Positions 33,463-41,408 of a stretch of 64,000 bases of DNA are shown here, piece after piece. The stretch is from DDH964 sp963806685 (GTDB taxonomy: Bacteria > Desulfobacterota > Desulfuromonadia > Desulfuromonadales > DDH964): the NCBI GenBank assembly GCA_963806685.1, contig CAWDZB010000003.1, positions 186,001 through 250,000 of the forward strand, in the 5' to 3' direction. A program made the translations under genes and the position numbers. The first letter of the stretch is position 1. The number at the start of each line of letters is the position of its first letter. The notes below the pieces were generated by a model. That model made no database searches. It saw nothing but the letters and a program-made list of their open reading frames with translations, and was not told the DNA's origin.

Positions 33463-33495
33463 CGGCAGCGGGGCAACCTGGTTACCCCGCTGCCG
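33463..33495 (-). terminator. Hairpin between icd and mdh
   Basis: An 11-bp perfect stem (33463-33473 with 33485-33495) whose loop can pair further. On the minus strand it is followed by TATTTTC. It could end icd transcription partly, or set the 3' end of a processed icd RNA. Confidence 0.6.
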
Positions 33496-33504
33496 CCAGG
33501 TTGG

Positions 33505-35737
33505 CTAGAGTGCGTCGATGATTGCGTTCAGGGTTGCGCTCGGGCGCATGGCTGCAGTGGTCTTGGCCACATCGGGGCGGTAGTAGCCACCGATGTCGAC
33601 CGGCTTGCCCTGAGCCGCCAGCAATTCGGCGTTGATCTTCTCTTCGTTGCTTGCGAGGTCCGCTGCCACTTTGGTGAAGCGAGCCTTCAGTTCGGCATTC
33701 TTGTTCTGGGCGGCCAGTGCCTGGGCCCAGTAGAGCGCGAGGTAAAAGCTGCTACCGCGGTTGTCGATCTCGTTCACCTTGCGGGACGGAGCCTTGGCGT
33801 TTTCCAGGTATTTGGTAATGCCCTGATCCAGCGTGTCGGCAAACAGCTGCACGGTCGCGTCCTTGGTACGGCTGGCAATATGTTCCAGGGAGGGGACCAG
33901 GGCACAGTATTCGCCCAGGGAATCCCACCGCAGGTGCCCTTCCTTGAGGAACTGCTCGACATGCTTGGGCGCCGAGCCGCCGGCACCGGTTTCGAACAGC
34001 CCGCCACCGGCCAGAAGCGGGACGATGGAGAGCATCCTGGCGCTGGTCCCCAGTTCGAGGATCGGGAAGAGGTCGGTCAGGTAGTCGCGCAGGGCGTTGC
34101 CGGTAACGGTAATGGTGTCGAGCCCTTTTCTGGCTCTTTCGCAGGCGAACTTCATGGCATCGTCCGGCCGCATGATGCGGATGTCGAGGCCGGTGGTGTC
34201 GTGGTCCTTCAGGTAGGTATTGACCTTGGCGATGATCTGGGCATCGTGGCCACGCCGGTCGTCGAGCCAGAAGATCGCCGGGGCGCCGGACGCCTTGGCG
34301 CGGTTAACCGCCAGCTTGACCCAGTCGCGGATTGGTGCGTCCTTGGTCTGGCAGGAGCGAAAGACATCCCCCTTTTCGACGCTCTGCTCAAGCAGGGTCG
34401 CGCCGGAAGCATCGAGCCACGCGGATCTTGCCGTTGCCGGGGGCGATGAAGGTCTTGTCGTGGGAACCGTATTCCTCCGCTTTCTGTGCCATCAGGCCGA
34501 CGTTGGAGGTGTGCCCCATGGTGGCCGGGTTGAACTGGCCATGCTTCTGGCAGTCTTCGATGACGGTCTGGTAGATAGTAGCATAGCAGCGGTCGGGGAC
34601 CATGGCGATGGTGTCCTGCAGTTCGTCCTGCAGGTTCCACATCTGGCCGCCGTCGCGCACCACCACCGGCATCGACGCGTCGATGATGACGTCGTTGGGG
34701 ACGTGCAGGTTGGTGATGCCCTTGCGGGAGTCGACCATGGCCAGGGCCGGGCGGGTTTTGTAGACATCCATGATGGCCGCTTCGATTTCGGCCTTCTTGG
34801 CTTCGGGCAGGCGCTTGATTTTGGCATAGACATCGCCCAGGCCGTTGCTGACATTAACGCCCAGTTCCTTGAAGACATCGCCGTATTTGTCGAAAACGTC
34901 CTTGTAGAAGACGGTGACGCACTGCCCGAAGATGTAGGGGTCAGAGATCTTCATCATGGTCGCTTTGAGGTGCAGGGAGAGCAGGACTCCGTCCTTTTTG
35001 GCGGCCTCGATCTGCTCCGCGTAAAACTTCCGCAGCGCGGTCATGTTCATGGACGAGGAATCCAGCACCTCGCCCGCCTGCAGGGCCAGTTTTTCTTTCA
35101 GGACGGTGACGCTGCCGTCCGCGGCGACGAACTCGTATTTGACCGTCGTTGCATCCTTGACGGTAGTAGAGGTTTCGCTTCCGTAGAAATCGTTCCCCGT
35201 CATGTGGGCAACGCGGGTCTTGGAGCCAGCCGGCCAGGGCTTCATCATCCGATGGGGATTCTTCTGGGCGAACTTCTTGACCGAAGCCGCCGCTCGGCGG
35301 TCGGAGTTGCCTTCGCGCAGCACCGGGTTGACCGCACTGCCGAGGCACTTGGCGAATCTTGCCTGCAGGGCCTTCTCGGCGTCGGTTTTAGGCTCTTCCG
35401 GGTAGTCCGGAATTTTGTAACCCTTCTCCTGTAGTTCCTTGATGGCCGCCTGCAGCTGGGGGATGGAGGCGCTGACGTTGGGCAGCTTGATGATATTGGC
35501 AGTGGGGTCCTGAGTGAGTTCCCCAAGCTGGGCAAGATAATCGGGGATTTTCTGGGCCTCGGTCAGGTTTTCGGGGAAGTTTGCGATGATTCTGCCCGAA
35601 AGGGAGATATCTCTTGTCTCGACGCTGACGCCGGATCCCTTGAGAAACTTTTGTACGATCGGGAGAAGGGCGTAGGTTGCCAAGGCAGGTGCTTCGTCAA
35701 TCTCGGACCAGATAATCGTTGAGTTCTTCGTTGTCAT
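33505..35737 (-). pseudogene. icd: Monomeric-type NADP-isocitrate dehydrogenase, one frameshift
   Basis: The gene encodes the large monomeric isocitrate dehydrogenase (usually about 740 residues), which makes 2-oxoglutarate and NADPH. The N-terminal part (MTTKNSTIIWSEIDEAPALAT to TFIAPGNGKIRV) is in one frame and the C-terminal part (DASGATLLEQSVEKGD to TLNAIIDAL) in another. The break is near 34411-34420, where one extra base interrupts the expected IRV-DASG junction. The span of 2233 bases equals 744 codons plus one, so removing one base restores 743 residues. Both halves are fully conserved (for example GSETSTTVKD, GMGDVYAKI-like GLGDVYAKI, GAGGSAPKH), so a sequencing error is more likely than decay. 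ATG at 35737 follows AAGGAGAG. Confidence 0.9.
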
Positions 35738-36001
35738 GTTCTCTCCTTGTTTTGATGCCAGTATCGCCAGAGGCTCAAAGGAAGACGAATGAAAGATTCG
35801 TCTCCAGAAATCCAAATTATTTATGGTGAATGGGCGCTGACAATAACTTGGTTTTTCTTTCGATCAGTCGAACAAGAGAATCAATCAGATATTAATCAAG
35901 GTAAGAAGGCAAAGACCGGATCGTTGACTGATCCATCTGAAAAATTTGTCCAAAACCGGAGAGTTGCATAAAATGTTAAAAAAAAGAAAGGGTTATGAAC
36001 G

Positions 36002-36036
36002 TTGTATACAGTATACAAAGGGGGGAGGGCTGTCAA
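36002..36036 (-). promoter_or_regulatory. icd promoter with 17-bp palindromic operator
   Basis: On the minus strand TTGACA (36036-36031), 15 bases, TATACT (36015-36010). A perfect palindrome TTGTATACAGTATACAA (36002-36018) covers the -10. It lies about 265 bases before icd in an otherwise gene-free AT-rich stretch (35738-36091). The layout suggests repression; the sequence style fits a GntR-family dimer. Confidence 0.65.
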
Positions 36037-36091
36037 GAAAAAACATGGCCAGGAGGGCCGGTCCCGGAGCCACTGCTGAAACACCATTCGA

Positions 36092-36781
36092 TTAGTGGGG
36101 AACCGTGGTCGGCGGAATTGAAATCTCTGGATTGATCGGGAAAATCTCCGAATTCCGGGCCTTCTGGCGGGCCTCTTCGATCTCGGTCAGAGAGAGATCC
36201 CGGGGGATGCTCAGCACCTGGCCAGAGTAGACCTGGCGAGGATCGCGGATCTGGTCCCGGTTGGCTTTGTAGAGCAGCGGCCAGAGGAGGGGATCGTCGT
36301 AGACTCGCGGTTGGGCTGCGATGGTCCACAGGGTTTCGCCAGCTTCTACCGTATAGCTGGATAGCGGCGGCGGCGCAGGTTTGGAAGAGACCGGGGAAGG
36401 CGGAAGGGGGGCAGGGGCGGGAGGAATAACCTGCCGAGCCCCCTCATCCTTGGTCCCGGTGGGAAGCTGGGCGCGGCGTTCCCTTTTCGCACGGCGTAAC
36501 CGCTCGTCTGCGTTGCGGGCCAGGACCAGCGCCCGGCGGGCGTGCCGGCTGGCAAAGGGCAGCAGCTGCCGTGCCTCACGGTAACGACCGGCGTGAACCA
36601 ACCTTTCACCGTCCTGCACGGCGCGGGCGGCAACCTGGTAGTCATCGCCAGCCAGATTGCTGGCACCGGCGGCATAGGCCTCAGCCAACGCACCGCGGGC
36701 GGCAGCGAGTTCAGCCAGCGGCGGCTGCACACAGCCGCCGCTGAACAGCAGGATCAGGAACAGGCTACAAAGAAGCTTCAC
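36092..36781 (-). CDS. LysM-domain lipoprotein
   Basis: The 229-residue protein has a lipoprotein signal with lipobox FSGGC (lipidated C17), a helical region (about 20-105) rich in Ala/Arg that resembles DUF4398-type helices, a Pro-rich linker and a LysM domain (about 140-195: YTVEAGETLWTIAAQPRVYDDPLLWPLLY in parts). LysM domains bind peptidoglycan, so it likely tethers to the wall from a membrane. The start is GTG at 36781 with a poor ribosome binding site. It follows aspS by 54 bases on the same strand. Confidence 0.82.
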   Translation of the reverse strand: MKLLCSLFLILLFSGGCVQPPLAELAAARGALAEAYAAGASNLAGDDYQVAARAVQDGERLVHAGRYREARQLLPFASRHARRALVLARNADERLRRAKRERRAQLPTGTKDEGARQVIPPAPAPLPPSPVSSKPAPPPLSSYTVEAGETLWTIAAQPRVYDDPLLWPLLYKANRDQIRDPRQVYSGQVLSIPRDLSLTEIEEARQKARNSEIFPINPEISIPPTTVPH

Positions 36782-36835
36782 AGGGGGGAAACGATCGGCA
36801 ATGCACCCCGGCCTCCGAGAGACGGAGTGCCGTTG

Positions 36836-38638
36836 TTATTTGGCCCGGGCGGCCGGGCGGATAGCCAGCTCGCGCAGCTGTTTTTCGTCGACCTCGCCCG
36901 GCGCCTCGGACATCAGACAGGTCGCCTTCTGGGTCTTGGGGAAGGCGATGACGTCGCGGATCGATTCCGACCCGGTCAGGATCATGGTCAGGCGGTCAAG
37001 GCCAAAGGCGATGCCTCCGTGGGGCGGGGCGCCGAATTCCAGGGCATCGAGGAGAAAGCCAAATTTCAGCCGCGCCTCCTCTTCGCCGATCCCCATCATG
37101 TCGAACATCTTGCTCTGGACCGCCTGGTCGTGGATACGGATCGAGCCGCCGCCGATCTCCGAGCCGTTGAGGACCAGGTCGTAGGCCTTGGCCCGGGCCT
37201 TGCCGGGGTCGGTGTCGAGCAGCGCCAGGTCCTCGTCCATCGGGGCGGTGAAGGGGTGGTGAACGGCGACGTGGCGGCGGGTCTCGCCGTCCCACTCGAG
37301 GAGCGGGAAGTCGGTGATCCAGACGAAGCGGTAATCGTCCTTCTTCGCCAGGCCGAGTTTGTGGCCGAGATGGCCGCGCAGGCGGCCGAGGGACTCGTTG
37401 ACGACCCTGGAAGAGTCGGCTCCGAACAGCAGCAGGTCGCCGAGTTCCGCGCCGAGGCGCTGGTTGATGGCGGCCAGTTCCTCGGCGCTGAAGAACTTGG
37501 CAATCGGCGACTGCCAGCCCTCCTCGGTCATCTTCACCCAGGCCAGCCCCTTGGCGCCGTAGATCTTGACGAACTCGGTCAGATCGTCGAGCTCCTTGCG
37601 CGAGAGGGTGGCACCGCCCTTGACCTTGATCGCTTTGACGATTCCCCCGCCGGCGACGGCATCGGCAAAGACCTTGAAACCGCAGCCCTTGACCAGATCG
37701 GAGAGCTCGGTCAGTTCCAGCCCGAAGCGCAGGTCGGGGTTGTCGACCCCGAAGCGATCCATCGCCTCGGCATAGGTCATGCGCGCCATCGGCAGGGAGA
37801 TTTCGACGCCGATCGCCTCCTTGAAGACGGCGGCGATCATCCCTTCCATGACGGCGATGACGTCGTCGCGGTCGACATAGCTCATCTCGCAGTCGATCTG
37901 GGTGAACTCGGGCTGGCGGTCGGCGCGCAGGTCCTCGTCGCGGAAACATTTGACGATCTGGAAATAGCGGTCGAAGCCGGAGACCATCAGCAGCTGCTTG
38001 AAGAGCTGGGGGGACTGGGGAAGGGCGTAGAAGGTGCCGGGATTGACGCGGCTCGGCACCAGGTAGTCGCGGGCTCCTTCCGGGGTGCTTTTGGTCAGCA
38101 CCGGGGTTTCGATGTCGAGGAACCCCTGGGCGTCGAGGTAGCGGCGCACGGTGCGGGTCACCTGGTAGCGCAGCATCAGGTTCTGCTGGATGGCCGGCCG
38201 GCGCAGGTCGAGATAGCGGTACTTGAGGCGGATGTTCTCGGCGACCTCGGTGAATTCGTCGAGCATGAACGGCGGGGTCTTGGCGGTGTTGAGGATGCGC
38301 AGCTCGCGGACCTCGATCTCGACCTCGCCGGTCTTCATCTTGGGATTGACCGTTCCCGCCGGACGGGGCGAGACCACCCCCTTGATGGCGACGACGTACT
38401 CGTTGCGGACCTTATCGGCCTTGCTGTGGGCCTCGGGATCACGATCCGGGTCGAGGGCCAGCTGTACGACCCCCTCGCGGTCGCGCAGGTCGATGAAGAT
38501 CAGCCCGCCGTGGTCCCGGCGGCGCTGCACCCAGCCGGTCACGCAGACCTCCTGGCCGAGCAGGTCGGCGGTGACCATGCCGCAGTAATGGCTTCGTTTC
38601 CAGTCGCCGAGTATGTCGTTCAAGGGAAGAGCCTCCAT
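36836..38638 (-). CDS. aspS: Aspartyl-tRNA synthetase
   Basis: The 600-residue class II synthetase has an N-terminal OB-fold anticodon-binding domain (VCVTGWVQRRRDHGGLIFIDLRD, seen in parts), motif 2 FRDEDLRADRQPEFTQ, the bacterial GAD insertion (about 290-420) and motif 3 GIAFGLDRLTMIL. It charges tRNA(Asp). Whether it is discriminating, or also charges tRNA(Asn), cannot be decided by eye. It lies 77 bases downstream of hisS on the same strand, a conserved pair in this group of bacteria. Confidence 0.97.
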   Translation of the reverse strand: MEALPLNDILGDWKRSHYCGMVTADLLGQEVCVTGWVQRRRDHGGLIFIDLRDREGVVQLALDPDRDPEAHSKADKVRNEYVVAIKGVVSPRPAGTVNPKMKTGEVEIEVRELRILNTAKTPPFMLDEFTEVAENIRLKYRYLDLRRPAIQQNLMLRYQVTRTVRRYLDAQGFLDIETPVLTKSTPEGARDYLVPSRVNPGTFYALPQSPQLFKQLLMVSGFDRYFQIVKCFRDEDLRADRQPEFTQIDCEMSYVDRDDVIAVMEGMIAAVFKEAIGVEISLPMARMTYAEAMDRFGVDNPDLRFGLELTELSDLVKGCGFKVFADAVAGGGIVKAIKVKGGATLSRKELDDLTEFVKIYGAKGLAWVKMTEEGWQSPIAKFFSAEELAAINQRLGAELGDLLLFGADSSRVVNESLGRLRGHLGHKLGLAKKDDYRFVWITDFPLLEWDGETRRHVAVHHPFTAPMDEDLALLDTDPGKARAKAYDLVLNGSEIGGGSIRIHDQAVQSKMFDMMGIGEEEARLKFGFLLDALEFGAPPHGGIAFGLDRLTMILTGSESIRDVIAFPKTQKATCLMSEAPGEVDEKQLRELAIRPAARAK

Positions 38639-38715
38639 GGGTAATTGGTGAGCCGGGCCGGACCCGGAAGAGCGGATTATACAAACCGCTCCAGTGCAGC
38701 GTCAAGGAGAATGCT

Positions 38716-39978
38716 TTAGTCCTGTCTCGTACCCAGCAGCTCCTGCAGGCGAGCGGGCAGTTCCGCGAGGGGAATATCGGTTTGGCTGCCGGCATCCATG
38801 TCCCGCAGCTGGGCGCGCCCGGCGGCCAGCTCGTCGCCGCCGAGGATGACCGTAAATCGCGCGCCGAGTTTGCCGGCGCGGCGCATCTGAGCCTTGAGAC
38901 TCTTGCCTTCGAAGTCGGTATCGACCTGCAGCCCGCTGCGCAGCAGCTGGTGCACGAGCAGAAAGGCGTGGCGCGCCGCCTCCTCGCCGAGGGTGGCGAG
39001 AAAGCAGTCGAGGCGCGGCGCCTCCCGTTTCTGCCCCTTGAGCAGCACCAGGCGCTCGACGCCCATGGCGAAACCGATGCCGGGAAGCGCCGGGCCGCCG
39101 AGATCACGGATCAAGCCGTCGTAGCGGCCGCCGGCCGCCACCGCGTTCTGCGCGCCGAGACTGCCGGTGACCATCTCGAAGGTGGTCTTGGTGTAGTAGT
39201 CGAGACCGCGCACCATCCGCGGGTTGATGGTAAAGGGGGTGCCGAGGTCGTTCAGGTAACCCTGGACCGCGCGGAAGTGGTCGCTGCAGCCGCTGCACAA
39301 GTGGTCGAGGACCGAGGGTGCTGCAGCCGTCGCCTCCTTGCAGGCCGGGACTTTGCAGTCGAGGACCCGCAGCGGGTTGCTCTGCCAGCGCCGGCGGCAG
39401 TCCTCGCAGAGCTGGTCGAGGCGGGTCTCGAGAAACGCCACCAGGGCCTGGCGATAGGCCGGACGGCATTCCGGGCAGCCGAGGGAGTTGATCTGCAGCG
39501 CCACGTCGGCGATGCCGACGGCGGCGAAGTAATCGCTGAGCATCGCCAGGACCTGGGCGTCGCAGCGCGGGTCGTCGAGGCCGATAACCTCGGCGCCGAT
39601 CTGGTGAAACTGGCGGTAGCGCCCCTTCTGCGGCCGTTCGTAGCGGAACATCGGTCCCAGGTAGTAGAGCTTGGCGACCGGGTCCTGGGCATAAAACTTG
39701 TGCTCGATGAAGGCGCGCATCACCGGCGCCGTCCCTTCCGGGCGCAGGGTCAGAGAGGTGCCCCCCTTGTCGGTGAAGGTGTACATCTCCTTCTCGACGA
39801 TGTCCGTCGCCTCACCGATCGAGCGGCAGAAGAGCTCAGTCTTCTCTACCACCGGAACCCGGACCTCGCTGAATCCGTAGCTGTGGAAGATGCGCCGGGC
39901 CGCCTGCTCCAGTTCCTGCCAGGTTTCGACCTCGCCCGGGAGGATGTCGTTCATGCCTTTGATGCCTGTGATGCTCAC
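38716..39978 (-). CDS. hisS: Histidyl-tRNA synthetase
   Basis: The 420-residue class II synthetase begins ITGIKGMNDILPGE and contains LTLRPEGTAPVMRA, motif 2 (PMFRYERPQKGRYRQFHQ), the HisRS-specific Arg motif MVRGLDYYTKTTFE and motif 3 GIGFAMGVERLVLL. The C-terminal anticodon domain is complete. The start is GTG at 39978, whose bases overlap the stop of the upstream cyclase gene (GTGA), indicating coupled translation with a signalling gene. Charging of tRNA(His) is its role. Confidence 0.97.
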   Translation of the reverse strand: MSITGIKGMNDILPGEVETWQELEQAARRIFHSYGFSEVRVPVVEKTELFCRSIGEATDIVEKEMYTFTDKGGTSLTLRPEGTAPVMRAFIEHKFYAQDPVAKLYYLGPMFRYERPQKGRYRQFHQIGAEVIGLDDPRCDAQVLAMLSDYFAAVGIADVALQINSLGCPECRPAYRQALVAFLETRLDQLCEDCRRRWQSNPLRVLDCKVPACKEATAAAPSVLDHLCSGCSDHFRAVQGYLNDLGTPFTINPRMVRGLDYYTKTTFEMVTGSLGAQNAVAAGGRYDGLIRDLGGPALPGIGFAMGVERLVLLKGQKREAPRLDCFLATLGEEAARHAFLLVHQLLRSGLQVDTDFEGKSLKAQMRRAGKLGARFTVILGGDELAAGRAQLRDMDAGSQTDIPLAELPARLQELLGTRQD

Positions 39979-41408
39979 GTCGGAATGCCTTTCGGGGTGT
40001 AGTTGGAATGCCGGCTGTCAGCCGGAACGAGATTGTTGATGCGGTAGATGGCGACCGGGATGCGTTTGCCCTTGAGTTCGGTCGGCGCCAGCTCCTCGGC
40101 GACCACCAGCCCGGCGATGGCCCGGTAGGTCGCCTCCGAGACCAGGATCTCCCCCGGCCTGGCCAGGCCCTGGAGCCGCGCGGCGATGTTCACGCTGTCC
40201 CCGATCACGGTATATTCCATGCGCGTCGCCGAGCCGATGTTGCCGGCGATAACCAGACCGGTGTTGATGCCGATCCCCATTTCCAGCGGCGGCAGGTCCT
40301 GGCTGGCGCGCTGCTGGTTGAAGCGCCGCACCGCCTGCTGCATGTCGACGGCACAGCGCACCGCCCGCAGCGGATCGTCCCCCTGCGACTGCGGGGCGCC
40401 GAACAGCGCCATGACCGAATCGCCCATCAGCTTGTCGACCATCCCTTCATGGTCGCCGACGACCTGGATCATGCGCGCGAAGTAGGCGTTGAGCAGCTCC
40501 ACCACCTGGGCCGGCGGCAGGCGCTCGGCGAGGGAGGTGAAGCGGCGGATGTCGCAGAAGAGGATGGTAACCTCCTTCTCCTCGCCGCCGAGCTGCAGAT
40601 GGTTTTCGCGCCGCAGGATCGTATCCGCCAGCGGCTTGCTGACGTAGCGTTCCAGGGTGGTTTGGATGACCTCCTTCTCCCGCAGGTTGCTCGCCATCTC
40701 GTTGAAGGTGTCGGTGAGCAGGCCGAGCTCGTCGCTACGCTGCAAGTCGATGTGCTGCTCGAAATGGCCGCCGCTGATCCCCCTTACGCCCTGGACCAGG
40801 TCGTGCACCGGTCGAAGCCCGAATCCGGCCAGCAGATAAGCGCCCGGTCCGCCGAGGATCAGGGCGATGCCGGCAAGCATCCCCAGGCGGCAACGCATGG
40901 CCCGGACCGCCGCTGCGACCGGCGCCTCGGAGAGCCCGAGGTGGATCTCGCCGAGCCGTAGCGGCCGCCCGGCTGCGGCATAGACCGGTGCCTCGAGGTC
41001 GAGAATCCCGCTGCCGACGCGCCGCACCAGGCAGCCTCCCGCCCTCTCCAGTTGCCGGGCACCGGCAGGGATGCTGAAGGTTTCCCCGACCCGGGCCAAG
41101 TCGACGGCGGCCCGGATCCGCCCCTGGCGGTCGACGACCAGGGCATACTCGATCCCCGGATTGGCCGCGGCATTCTTCACGGCCGAAGTGAGGGGGCGGT
41201 CGTTCCCGGTCGAAAGCGGGCTCTCGGTATTGAACGCTACGCCTCGGGCGATCCCCAGCCCCTTTTCGATATTCCCCCGCACCAGCGCGCTACGGAGATT
41301 CTGCTCGGTGAGCAGCAAAACAGCCAGCATCAGGGCGCCGCCGAACAGGGCAAGAAGGAGCGCGAACCTGAAGCGGAGGCTGGCAAACAGGGCGATTCGC
41401 TCAGCCAC
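39975..41408 (-). CDS. HAMP-containing class III adenylate/guanylate cyclase
   Basis: The protein of about 477 residues has a first membrane helix (FRFALLLALFGGALMLAVLLL), a periplasmic sensor domain of about 140 residues, a second membrane helix (LGMLAGIALILGGPGAYLL), a HAMP domain (about 210-265) and a class III cyclase domain. Metal-binding Asp residues are in ILFCDIRRFTSL and KLMGDSVMALFG; GNIGSATRMEYTVIGDSVN is the conserved dimer region. It should make cAMP from ATP in response to an external signal. GTG at 41408 follows AGGAG and overlaps the TPR gene's end; TTG at 41453 is an alternative. Confidence 0.87.
   Translation of the reverse strand: MAERIALFASLRFRFALLLALFGGALMLAVLLLTEQNLRSALVRGNIEKGLGIARGVAFNTESPLSTGNDRPLTSAVKNAAANPGIEYALVVDRQGRIRAAVDLARVGETFSIPAGARQLERAGGCLVRRVGSGILDLEAPVYAAAGRPLRLGEIHLGLSEAPVAAAVRAMRCRLGMLAGIALILGGPGAYLLAGFGLRPVHDLVQGVRGISGGHFEQHIDLQRSDELGLLTDTFNEMASNLREKEVIQTTLERYVSKPLADTILRRENHLQLGGEEKEVTILFCDIRRFTSLAERLPPAQVVELLNAYFARMIQVVGDHEGMVDKLMGDSVMALFGAPQSQGDDPLRAVRCAVDMQQAVRRFNQQRASQDLPPLEMGIGINTGLVIAGNIGSATRMEYTVIGDSVNIAARLQGLARPGEILVSEATYRAIAGLVVAEELAPTELKGKRIPVAIYRINNLVPADSRHSNYTPKGIPT

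Noticed and set aside
32434..34449. A 671-codon plus-strand frame opposite mdh and the end of icd
   Set aside because: It is antisense to conserved enzymes and has no recognisable domain or good start.
35789..35971. A 60-codon plus-strand frame upstream of icd
   Set aside because: No ribosome binding site, and it lies in the AT-rich icd promoter/leader region.
36542..38644. A 700-codon plus-strand frame opposite aspS
   Set aside because: Composition is repetitive Val/Asp/Gln-rich, typical of an antisense shadow; AspRS on the minus strand is unambiguous.
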